From CALMZY01 sp052033915 (GTDB taxonomy: Bacteria; Verrucomicrobiota; Kiritimatiellia; CAIQIC01; JAGNIJ01): DNA of 64,000 bases. The stretch is taken from assembly GCA_052033915.1 (NCBI GenBank), contig JBPOJF010000015.1, positions 1-64,000 on the forward strand. Reading direction: 5' to 3'. Both the position numbers and the translations under genes were made by a program. The notes under the pieces were generated by a model. The model searched no databases, was not told the origin of the DNA, and was given only the letters and a program-made list of their open reading frames with translations. Positions 1-7,344 of the stretch are shown in pieces (the stretch's first letter is position 1; every line of letters starts with the position of its first letter).

Positions 1-45
1 CTGCCGGAGTTGGTGCGCCGGCGGATTGAAGTTCATCTTGATCAT
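1..45 (-). CDS. Start of a leftward gene, cut by the window edge; possibly SxtJ-like membrane protein
   Basis: Only the first 15 codons are present, beginning MIKMNFNPPAHQLRQ. It starts 18 bases after the carbamoyltransferase stop on the same strand, so it is probably the third gene of that operon. An N-terminus of this kind (short, polar, ending in LRQ before a membrane segment) is what SxtJ-family membrane proteins found beside carbamoyltransferases often show, but 15 residues cannot prove it. ATG at 45 is used; the internal ATG at 36 is an alternative. Confidence 0.4.
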   Translation of the reverse strand, partial: MIKMNFNPPAHQLRQ

Positions 46-63
46 GGCGAGTCTCCGGGGCGG

Positions 64-1899
64 TCAGTCGAGGGCGAAGGTGGACAGGTACTTCTCGCGG
101 TCGATCTCCGGCATCGCGGTCTGGTCCTTGCGCACGATCACGAAGTTCTCGAGCACCAGCACGTCCATCTCGGTGCCGAGACAGCAGCGCAGCGCGTCCT
201 GCGGCGTGCAGACGATCGGTTCGCCGCGCACGTTGAAGCTGGTGTTGATCAGCACCGGACAGCCGGTGCGTTGCTCGAAGCGGCGCATCATCGAGGCGAG
301 CCGCGGATTGCGCTCGCCGTCGCCGGTCTGCAGGCGCGCCGAGAAGTCGACGTGCGTGATCGCCGGCACCACCGAGCGCAGCTGCTTGAGCTTGTCGAGG
401 CCCGTCGCGCTGCCGTCCACCGGCTTGCGCTTCTCGTGCCGCACCGGCGCCACGATCAGCATGTAGGGGCTCTCGTGCTGCGGCGCGATGTCGAAGTACT
501 CGCTGGCGCGTTCGCGCAGCACGATCGGCGCGAACGGCCGGAACGACTCGCGGAACTTGATCTTCAGGTTCATGATCTGCTGCATCTTGGGCGAACGGGC
601 GTCGCCGATGATGGAGCGTCCGCCGAGCGCGCGCGGCCCGAACTCCATCCGGCCCTGGAGGAGGCCGATGACATTCTCCTCGGCGATCCGTTTCGCGATC
701 TCCGCCGCCCACGCGTTGCCCGTGTATTTCTGCGCCGGATAGCCCCTGGCCTTGAGAAACTCCTCGATTTCGTCGTCATCGAACTCGGGACCGAGCCGGG
801 AGTTCTGCATGGAGTCGTGGACGTTGTCCGCGGTCCGCGGATTGCCCTGGATTTGGTGCCAGACCAGCAGCGCCGCGCCGAGCGCCCCGCCCGCGTCGCC
901 GGCGGCGGGCTGGATCCAGATGTTTTCGAACGGGCCTTCGCGGAGCAGCCGCCCGTTGGCCACGCAGTTGAGCGCCACGCCGCCGGCCATGCACAGGGAT
1001 TTCTCGCCCGTGAGCTTGTGGGCGTGACGGGCCATCTTGAGAACGATTTCCTCGGTGACGACCTGAATCGAACGGGCGAGGTCCATTTCCCGCTGGGTGA
1101 TTTCCGATTCCGCCTTGCGCGGCGGCCCGCCGAACAACTGGCTGAAGCGGTCGTTCGTCATGGTCAGGCCGCCCAGGTACCCGAAGTACTTCTGGTTCAG
1201 CCGGAACGATCCGTCCTCGCGGAGGTCCAGGAGGTTCTCGTAGATCGCGTTGACGTAGCGCGGTTCGCCGTACGGAGCGAGCCCCATCAGCTTGTATTCC
1301 CCGGAGTTCACGCGGAAACCGGTGAAGTAGGTGAAGGCGGAATACAGCAGGCCGAGCGAGTGGGGGAAGCGCAGGTCCTTCAAGATTTCGATCTTGTGCC
1401 CGTCGCCGCGGCCGATCGCGCTCGTGGCCCATTCGCCCACGCCGTCCACCGTCAGGATGGCCGCGCGCGGGTACGGGGACGGGTAAAACGCGCTGGCCGC
1501 GTGCGACTCGTGGTGCTCGGGAAAATACAGCGGCGGCATCTTGGTCACGCCGCATCTCTCGAGCGATTCCTCGATCTCCATGGGAATCCACAGCTTCTCC
1601 TTGAGCCAGAGCGGCAGGGCCATCATGAACGACTTCAGCCCGAACGGCGCGACGGAGAAATACGTCTTCAGGATGCGCTCGAACTTGCGGATCGGCTTGT
1701 CGTAGAACGTCACGGCGTCGAGGTCCTCGCCCTTCAGCCCGCCTTCCGCGAGGCAGTATCGGATCGCGTTGGCGGGAAAACGCGAGTCGTGCTTCCTGCG
1801 GGAGAACCGTTCCTCCTGCGCGGCGGCGATGATCCTTCCGTCCCGCACGAGCGCGGCGGCGGAGTCGTGATAGAAAGCGCTGATACCGAGTATGTTCAT
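64..1899 (-). CDS. NodU/CmcH/TobZ-family O-carbamoyltransferase
   Basis: This 611-residue enzyme should transfer a carbamoyl group from carbamoyl phosphate, through carbamoyl-adenylate, to a sugar hydroxyl. The length matches the family. The N-terminal Kae1-like ASKHA domain shows YHDSAAAL (about 10-17), the metal-binding HHESHAASAF block (129-138) and TVDGVGEW (150-157). The C-terminal YrdC-like domain shows EFGPRALGGRSI (about 413-424) and SFNVRGEPIV (about 555). The start is MNILGIS at 1899, whose ATG overlaps the TGA of the upstream membrane-protein gene (TGATG), indicating translational coupling. The longer reading frame upstream has no support. In this locus it most likely carbamoylates a polysaccharide residue; the acceptor cannot be read from the sequence. 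Confidence 0.93.
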   Translation of the reverse strand: MNILGISAFYHDSAAALVRDGRIIAAAQEERFSRRKHDSRFPANAIRYCLAEGGLKGEDLDAVTFYDKPIRKFERILKTYFSVAPFGLKSFMMALPLWLKEKLWIPMEIEESLERCGVTKMPPLYFPEHHESHAASAFYPSPYPRAAILTVDGVGEWATSAIGRGDGHKIEILKDLRFPHSLGLLYSAFTYFTGFRVNSGEYKLMGLAPYGEPRYVNAIYENLLDLREDGSFRLNQKYFGYLGGLTMTNDRFSQLFGGPPRKAESEITQREMDLARSIQVVTEEIVLKMARHAHKLTGEKSLCMAGGVALNCVANGRLLREGPFENIWIQPAAGDAGGALGAALLVWHQIQGNPRTADNVHDSMQNSRLGPEFDDDEIEEFLKARGYPAQKYTGNAWAAEIAKRIAEENVIGLLQGRMEFGPRALGGRSIIGDARSPKMQQIMNLKIKFRESFRPFAPIVLRERASEYFDIAPQHESPYMLIVAPVRHEKRKPVDGSATGLDKLKQLRSVVPAITHVDFSARLQTGDGERNPRLASMMRRFEQRTGCPVLINTSFNVRGEPIVCTPQDALRCCLGTEMDVLVLENFVIVRKDQTAMPEIDREKYLSTFALD

Positions 1900-2348
1900 C
1901 AGAATTGCTTCGTGTATTGCTCGATTCGTTCCACCGGCGGCCGGGGCGTCCAGTACGTGGTTTCCCGCGAGGGGAATTTCAAACGCATGGGATCTTTCCC
2001 CATGACCCACAGCAGAATCCGGCCGGGAAAGAAGAGGATGAAGAATGTCGGCATGAGGAGGAGCCAGGTCAGCGCCCCGCCGACCCACCGGCCGAACTTC
2101 CGGCCGAATCGCTCGAAGCCCAGGAAGAGCCGCGGAATAAACAGCCCGCTGATCAACAGGCAGGCCGAGATCGAAATCAGGAAGACCGCCACGCCCTTGT
2201 GCCCGCGCGAAAGGACGAACGCGCCGATGCCGCCGACGATGACGGCCTGGATTGCCGCGCGCAACGCGGGCCTGGAATGCGCCTGCCCCGCGCGCGCGGC
2301 AGACGATTCCTTCCAACGCCAGACGACCGCTGTCACTTCCTTGCTCAT
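1899..2348 (-). CDS. SxtJ-like small membrane protein
   Basis: A 149-residue protein with a polar N-terminus and about three hydrophobic segments (roughly 30-45, 50-72 and 92-116). Its C-terminal signature is GKDPMRLKF followed by TYW. This GKDP...(S/T)YW ending after the last membrane span is the recognisable feature of SxtJ-family proteins, which are repeatedly encoded next to NodU-type carbamoyltransferases; their biochemical role is not established. It is the first gene of the leftward operon and its stop overlaps the carbamoyltransferase start. The start MSKEV at 2348 lies 90 bases from the divergent methyltransferase, so both promoters should be in that gap. The family assignment is by motif and context only. 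Confidence 0.6.
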   Translation of the reverse strand: MSKEVTAVVWRWKESSAARAGQAHSRPALRAAIQAVIVGGIGAFVLSRGHKGVAVFLISISACLLISGLFIPRLFLGFERFGRKFGRWVGGALTWLLLMPTFFILFFPGRILLWVMGKDPMRLKFPSRETTYWTPRPPVERIEQYTKQF

Positions 2349-2438
2349 GCGTGAGCCGCTTATGTAGCAGGATCGCACGGCCCCGCCAATCACAATCGGC
2401 GGCTGGATTCTTCCGCCCCGTTCCCTTATTCTGCGGAC

Positions 2439-3152
2439 ATGACTGAACAGAATCCCGAGACGGCCGATATCGAAACTTCCTCGGACGGCTACGCCGCGCG
2501 GTTCGCCGGGCCGGTCGGCGAGTGGATGCTGGGCATTCAGAAGGAGATTGTCGTTTCCTGGGTGCGCGAGGCCCAGCCCCGCGCGATTCTCGACGTGGGC
2601 GGCGGCCACGGGCAGCTTGCGGTCCCCCTCGCGCGCGGCGGCCACAAGGTCACCGTTCTCGGCAGCGATCCGGTCTGCGCCCGGCGGATCGACGCGGAGG
2701 TTCGCGCGGGAAGCATTCAGTTCGTGGTCGGCAATGTGATTGCCCTGCCGTTCCCCGACCGGTCGTTCGATGTCGTGATTTCCGTCCGCCTGCTTCCGCA
2801 CTGCGGGCGCTGGCCCGACCTGATCCGCGAGTTGTGCCGCGTCGCGCGAAAATCCGTGATCGTGGACTACCCGGTGCAAAGCCGGCTGTCCTCCCTGCTG
2901 TTCGGCGTGAAGAAACGCCTAGAGGGCAACACGCGGACATGGCTCGCGTTCCGGCACGCGGCGGTGCGTTCCGAGTTCGAGCGGAACGGGTTCATGTTCA
3001 AGCGGCGAAGGGGCCAGTTCTTCCTGCCGATGGTCCTGCATCGTACGCTGAGATGCCGGCCGCTCTCGGAGCGGCTGGAGAACCTCTGCCGCCGGCTCGG
3101 TCTGACCCGCCGCTGGGGCTCGCCGGTGCTGATGGAGATGGAGCGGGTGTAG
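2439..3152 (+). CDS. Class I SAM-dependent methyltransferase
   Basis: A 237-residue soluble methyltransferase. Motif I is ILDVGGGHGQ (residues 50-59), with the acidic position after the next strand in GSD (about 74-76) and a post-motif region LPFPDRSFDVVIS (about 104-116), as in Methyltransf_11-type enzymes. The C-terminal third (from about 170) is basic and has no recognised domain. It is divergent from the carbamoyltransferase operon and followed by a paired palindromic element, so it is probably a single-gene unit. A sugar or lipid acceptor is likely from context, but the substrate is not shown. Confidence 0.82.
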   Translation: MTEQNPETADIETSSDGYAARFAGPVGEWMLGIQKEIVVSWVREAQPRAILDVGGGHGQLAVPLARGGHKVTVLGSDPVCARRIDAEVRAGSIQFVVGNVIALPFPDRSFDVVISVRLLPHCGRWPDLIRELCRVARKSVIVDYPVQSRLSSLLFGVKKRLEGNTRTWLAFRHAAVRSEFERNGFMFKRRRGQFFLPMVLHRTLRCRPLSERLENLCRRLGLTRRWGSPVLMEMERV

Positions 3153-3156
3153 ATTG

Positions 3157-3204
3157 TCCAAGGGTTGGAAAAAAACGACGGCGTTTTTCCGACCCTTGGA
3201 AAAA
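3157..3204. repeat. Paired palindromic element, copy 1 (hairpin)
   Basis: CCAAGGGTTGGAAAAA (3158-3173) and TTTTTCCGACCCTTGG (3184-3199) form a 16-base inverted repeat with one G-A difference (G-U in RNA) around a 10-base loop. Each arm is itself near-palindromic (TCCAA-ggg-TTGGA and TTCC...GGAA). It begins five bases after the methyltransferase stop and may act as a terminator or as a protein-binding site for the acyltransferase 60 bases on. A related pair of boxes occurs at 33053-33101. Confidence 0.65.
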
Positions 3205-3258
3205 CGCGTCCTCGGCGGGCGCTTGACGGCGTATCCCGCGCCTGACAGTATCGCGGTC

Positions 3259-4011
3259 ATGGCTGAGCAACGCGAAATCCTGGATATTCAGCAGCAGTTG
3301 GTGAACAGCCGGGCATCGGCGTCGACGAAGTACCGCTCGCTGGTGATCGGGCGCAACGGGTGGCGGGCGCTCCTGCGCTACGAGCTGATCGTCACGTTCT
3401 GCGCGGCGGTGCCGGGCGCGCTGGGGCTGGCCCTGCGGAAGATTCTGTATCCGCGCCTGCTGGGCCGGTGCGGCCGCAACGTGGTGTTCGGCGCGAACGT
3501 GGTCCTGCGCCATCCGCACAAGATTTTCATCGGCGACAACGTGGTCGTGGACGACAACTGCCTGCTCGACGCCAAGGGCGACTCCAACACCGGCATCACC
3601 ATCGGTTCGGGCGTGTTCATCGGCCGCAATACGATCCTGCACTGCAAGAACGGCGATATCACGATCGGCGACGAGGCGAACATCGGCTTCAACTGCGATC
3701 TCGCTTCCTCCAGCCGCATTGAGGTGGGGCCGAAGGTGCTTATCGCGGCGTACAGCTATATCGTCGGCGGCGGCCACGATTTTTCGCGGACCGATGTCGC
3801 GGTGATGGACCAGAAGCGCGTGGCGTACGGGGTCCGGATCGGCGCCGGCGCGTGGGTGGGCGCGGGCGTGACGGTTCAGGATGGCGTGACGATCGGCGAG
3901 GGGACGATCGTGGGTTCGGGCGCGGTGGTCAACAACGACCTTCCGCCCCAGGTCATCGCGGCCGGTCTGCCGGCGCGCGTCCTGCGCGCGCGGGACGAAC
4001 AACCCTCATAG
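3259..4011 (+). CDS. Left-handed beta-helix (hexapeptide) acyltransferase
   Basis: A 250-residue protein with repeated hexapeptides from about residue 70 to 240 (IFIGDNVVV, ITIGSGVFIG, ITIGDEANIG, VTIGEGTIVG), ending in the VIAAGLPARVLRA block typical of maltose/galactoside O-acetyltransferase-like enzymes (LbH family). A histidine in GGGHDFS (about 171-177) is placed like the catalytic His of this group. The start MAEQRE at 3259 is preferred because the longer frame begins inside the hairpin at 3157-3204. It probably O- or N-acetylates a sugar for the surface glycan. Its last 6 bases overlap the convergent SGNH hydrolase gene. Confidence 0.87.
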   Translation: MAEQREILDIQQQLVNSRASASTKYRSLVIGRNGWRALLRYELIVTFCAAVPGALGLALRKILYPRLLGRCGRNVVFGANVVLRHPHKIFIGDNVVVDDNCLLDAKGDSNTGITIGSGVFIGRNTILHCKNGDITIGDEANIGFNCDLASSSRIEVGPKVLIAAYSYIVGGGHDFSRTDVAVMDQKRVAYGVRIGAGAWVGAGVTVQDGVTIGEGTIVGSGAVVNNDLPPQVIAAGLPARVLRARDEQPS

Positions 4012-4656
4012 CGCGTCCGCAAACGCCTCGGCGATCACCTGGTTTCCGACTTCGTTGGGATGCAGGCCGTCGCCCAGCAACAGCCCTTCGCCGGTGCCGA
4101 ACTCCGCTTCGAGGTCCACGAGCCGCGCATTCTCGGAGGAGGCCATGTCGCGGATCAGGCGGTTGAGCGCCTGCACGCTGCCGCCCCAGAGTTCGTGTCC
4201 GTCGATCATGGGCGTGAGCGTGGCCACGACGGGAACCGTGTGGTTCGCCTTGGCCTGCTGGACGATGTTCCGGAGATGGTTGACGGTCGTGTTGTGACCG
4301 ACGCCGCAGATGACGTCGTTCGCGCCCAGCAGGATCAGCAGTGCGGCGGGTTTGTCGTTGGCCAGGATGTTGCCGACGGCGCCGACCGCGGAGCCGCTCT
4401 CCTCGCCCGGCACGGCGTGGTTGTGGACCGTCTTGCCCGTGAGGGCCGCGAGGCGGGGCGGGTAGGGCGCGCCCCCTCCGTTTCCGCCGTACGTGATGCT
4501 GTCGCCGATCGCGGCGTACACGTCCGGGTGGTTCGCCCCGATATCGCCCAGGTCTCCTCCGTCGCCCCCGCCGCTGTCCTCGCAGGCGGTGAGAAAACCC
4601 GCGAGCAGGAGAGCGAGGGTTCCGACGATTGAGTTTTTCCATCCCGGTCGTTTCAT
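4006..4656 (-). CDS. SGNH/GDSL hydrolase, predicted lipoprotein
   Basis: A 216-residue exported esterase-like protein. A basic start, a hydrophobic stretch and the lipobox FLTAC (Cys25) predict lipidation; a glycine/aspartate-rich linker follows. The SGNH blocks are present: GDSIT (51-55, catalytic Ser), GANDV (about 112-116) and DGLHPN (about 197-202, catalytic Asp and His). Such proteins remove or transfer acyl groups on glycans or lipids in the periplasm. It lies 25 bases downstream of the radical SAM gene on the same strand, so the two are probably cotranscribed. It could act on groups added by the convergently encoded acyltransferase; that is inference. Confidence 0.88.
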   Translation of the reverse strand: MKRPGWKNSIVGTLALLLAGFLTACEDSGGGDGGDLGDIGANHPDVYAAIGDSITYGGNGGGAPYPPRLAALTGKTVHNHAVPGEESGSAVGAVGNILANDKPAALLILLGANDVICGVGHNTTVNHLRNIVQQAKANHTVPVVATLTPMIDGHELWGGSVQALNRLIRDMASSENARLVDLEAEFGTGEGLLLGDGLHPNEVGNQVIAEAFADAL

Positions 4657-4681
4657 TCTCGGCGCCTCACATGAAGGGTTG

Positions 4682-6136
4682 TCAATACGTCCGGCCCCGC
4701 AGCCGCCGGAGGTGATAGAGCATCAACGTCCACAGATAGACCACAAACCCGATTTCGCCGCTGCTCATCTTGAGCCGGAAGATGTGGGTGTAGCCCTTGA
4801 AGGCGCGGTAGGCCATCCGGTAGAAGAGGTTGCTCGGCCGGCGGATCAACTTGCGCGACAGCGGGATCAGCGACGGGAACTCGATGCAGATCGCGAAGAA
4901 CTTGTGGAGGTTCTCGAACTCGCGTTTCGTCTGCCCCTTGTTGATCGGCGATTCGACCTGGTAGGACGCGTGCTGGACGTGCGCGGGATCGAGGAATCCC
5001 TTTTCGATGCAGTAGCGGTGCAACTCGGTGCGCGGGTACGGCTGGAAGATGGAGGACCACGCGTATTGCGGGCGCACGCGGATGTTCACGGCGATCGTTT
5101 CGTAGGCGTTGTCGATCGTTTCATCCGGCAGGCCGACCATGTTCTGCGTCATGATCGAGATGCCGTACTTGTGGAACAGGTCCGCCGCCTCGAAGATCTT
5201 CGCGTTGCTCATCTCCCGGTGCAGCACCCGCTTGCGCAGCGTCTCGTTGCCGCTCTCGATGCCCATGGCAATGGTGATGCAGTTCGCCTGTTTGAGCGCC
5301 TGCACGACCTCCTCGTTGACGAGGTTCGCGCGCACGTAGCAGATCATCGGCAGGCCGACGCGCCGGCTGTACACGTCGGCGAACTCCTTCAGCCATCTGC
5401 GGTTCATGATGAACAGGTCGTCGTGGAAATAGACGATCTTCAGCGGGTACTTCGCCTTGACCTGCTCGACCTCGGCGACGACGTTCTCCACGCTGCGCAT
5501 GCGGCAGTACTGGCCGACGCCCGCCTCCTCGCGATACAGCTTCTTGAGCATGTGGTTGAAGCAGTACGTGCAGTCGTAGGGGCAGCCGCGGCCGGCCAGG
5601 AAGTGCTTCACGCTGCTGTGCGCGTAGGCGTAGTACTTGAGGAACGAGTCGCGGTCCGGGAACGGCAGACGGTCGAGGTCCTGGATCAGCGGCCGCATCG
5701 GGTTCTTGATGACCTGCCCGTCTTTCTTCACCCAGAGGTTGGGAATGTTCGAGTAATCCTCGCCGGCCTTCAGCTTGTCGAGCAGGTCCGGCAGGGCGTC
5801 GTCGCCCTCGCCGCGGCAGATGATGTCCACCTCGGGCAACTCGATGATTTCCGGAAAGAACGTGGGGTGCGGGCCGCCGACGACGGAGATGAACTGCGCG
5901 TGGCGCCGCAGGCGCCGGATGAGCTCGATGTAATAGGGCTCGGACCCGCTGGTCACGGAGAACCCGATCACGTCCGGCTTGTACTCCGCGACGGCGCGGA
6001 AGAGGTTCGGCTCGAGGTTGGTGAGGAAGAGGTCGGCCTCGTGGCCGCGCTGTTTGATGCTCGCGATCAGGCACATGATCCCCATGGGATCCGTGATGTC
6101 GAGCGAGGCCGTCTTATAGACAAAGAGACACTTCAT
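4682..6136 (-). CDS. B12-binding radical SAM protein
   Basis: A 484-residue enzyme. The N-terminal third has the B12-binding Rossmann layout (VIGFSVTSGSEPYY, VVGGPHPTFFPE, ICRGEGDDALPDLL). The radical SAM core follows, with the iron-sulfur motif CPYDCTYC (Cys185, Cys189, Cys192) and the GIESGNE block (about 297-303). The start MKCLFVYK at 6136 is chosen because the family begins with such a beta-strand; the 22-residue extension upstream is unlikely. Relatives perform methylations or other radical modifications, often in surface-glycan or natural-product clusters. The substrate is unknown. It is divergent from the GT4 gene at 6208 with 71 bases between. Confidence 0.9.
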   Translation of the reverse strand: MKCLFVYKTASLDITDPMGIMCLIASIKQRGHEADLFLTNLEPNLFRAVAEYKPDVIGFSVTSGSEPYYIELIRRLRRHAQFISVVGGPHPTFFPEIIELPEVDIICRGEGDDALPDLLDKLKAGEDYSNIPNLWVKKDGQVIKNPMRPLIQDLDRLPFPDRDSFLKYYAYAHSSVKHFLAGRGCPYDCTYCFNHMLKKLYREEAGVGQYCRMRSVENVVAEVEQVKAKYPLKIVYFHDDLFIMNRRWLKEFADVYSRRVGLPMICYVRANLVNEEVVQALKQANCITIAMGIESGNETLRKRVLHREMSNAKIFEAADLFHKYGISIMTQNMVGLPDETIDNAYETIAVNIRVRPQYAWSSIFQPYPRTELHRYCIEKGFLDPAHVQHASYQVESPINKGQTKREFENLHKFFAICIEFPSLIPLSRKLIRRPSNLFYRMAYRAFKGYTHIFRLKMSSGEIGFVVYLWTLMLYHLRRLRGRTY

Positions 6137-6207
6137 TGATATAGTAAACTTTCCCTTTGAATTCGGGCCGAAACCATACAAAGTCCTCGGCACCGGTAAC
6201 AAGCCAA

Positions 6208-7341
6208 ATGAGACAGATCACAGTCCTGCATCTTTGCGAGCATTTCGGGAGTCGCCAGGCTTCTTTCCATGGCGTCTCACGCTCATTTGAGCTCTGGGTG
6301 CCGGCCTATGACAAGAACCGTTTTCGCGTTCTGCTGTGCAGCCGCGCGGGCCGGTCCGAGACGTCCGACACGCGCCTGCGGGCGGCGGGCATCGAGCCGC
6401 TGTACCTCGGATACGGCAAACTGGATCCCCGTAACCTGTTCAAGCTCATGGCGATCCTGCGACGCGAACGCGTGGATATGATTCAGGCGCACGGCTACGG
6501 CGCGTGTACGTGGGGGCGGATCGCGGGCGCGCTGATGCGCATCCCCGTGATCGTGCACGAGCGCTGCAACTACCACACCGTTCCGGTGTGCCAGCGGCCG
6601 GTCGAATGGGTGCTGGGCCGTTTCACGCGCTACGCGTTCGCCGTCTCGGAATCCACGCGCCGGTTCACGATTCAGAAGCGCTTCATTCCGGCATCCATCG
6701 TGAAGACGCTCTACAGCGGCATCCCGCTGGAGACGATCCGCCGCGCGAGCCCGGAATGGATCGCGCAGTTCCGGCGCGAGCACGGGCGCGGCCCCTCGGA
6801 CAAGATTCTCGGAATCGTCGGCCGGCTCGAAAGCCACAAGGGGCACATCGATGCGTTCAAGGCCTTGCAGTCGATCCTGAAGGAACGTTCGGACGTTTAT
6901 CTCTGGATCATCGGCAACGGCATTTACGAGGACACGCTGCGCCGGTGGGCGGCCGAACACGGGATGAACGAGCGCATCCAATTCCTGGGCTACATCGACA
7001 ACGTGGTGAACGCCATCCAATGCCTGGATGTCCAAATCTTTCCGAGCCACAAGGAGGGCACGCCAAACACGCTGTACGAGTCCATGGCGGTCGGCAACGC
7101 GGCCGTGGCTTCGACCGCGGACGGGCAGGGGGAGATCCTGGAGGACGGCAAGACCGCGCTGATGTTCGCGCCGGGCGATCACGAGGCGATGGCGCGCCAG
7201 ATCCTGCGCGCGCTGAACGATACGGCCCTGGCCGACTCGCTCCGGCGGAACGCGCTCGCGCGGATCAAGGATTTCGACATGAAGCGGACGATCGAGACGA
7301 TGCAGGATACGTACGAAGCCATCCTGGCTGGAAAGATTTAG
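6208..7341 (+). CDS. GT4-family glycosyltransferase
   Basis: A 377-residue GT-B glycosyltransferase. The C-terminal nucleotide-sugar domain has IVGRLESHKG (about 203-212) and FPSHKEGTPNTLYESMAVGN (about 276-295), the E-x7-E-type donor site of GT4 enzymes. The N-terminal acceptor domain has HGYGACTWGRIAG and HERCNYHT. The start MRQITVLHL at 6208 gives the usual beta-strand start; the TTG at 6157 would add a polar extension. The next gene begins four bases after its stop. The sugar and acceptor are not predictable. Confidence 0.88.
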   Translation: MRQITVLHLCEHFGSRQASFHGVSRSFELWVPAYDKNRFRVLLCSRAGRSETSDTRLRAAGIEPLYLGYGKLDPRNLFKLMAILRRERVDMIQAHGYGACTWGRIAGALMRIPVIVHERCNYHTVPVCQRPVEWVLGRFTRYAFAVSESTRRFTIQKRFIPASIVKTLYSGIPLETIRRASPEWIAQFRREHGRGPSDKILGIVGRLESHKGHIDAFKALQSILKERSDVYLWIIGNGIYEDTLRRWAAEHGMNERIQFLGYIDNVVNAIQCLDVQIFPSHKEGTPNTLYESMAVGNAAVASTADGQGEILEDGKTALMFAPGDHEAMARQILRALNDTALADSLRRNALARIKDFDMKRTIETMQDTYEAILAGKI

Positions 7342-7344
7342 CGA

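Noticed and set aside
10..2367. 785-codon open frame on the + strand opposite the carbamoyltransferase operon
   Set aside because: Composition is rich in Arg, His, Val and Asp with no domain, as expected for the antisense frame of GC-rich coding DNA; the opposite strand encodes a clear carbamoyltransferase.
3154..3258. Upstream extension of the acyltransferase (35 extra residues)
   Set aside because: It would start at a TTG inside the palindromic hairpin and adds sequence not seen in the family; ATG 3259 is the natural start.
4493..6139. 548-codon + strand frame across the radical SAM gene
   Set aside because: Same antisense signature; the minus strand has the CPYDCTYC radical SAM motif and proper gene boundaries.
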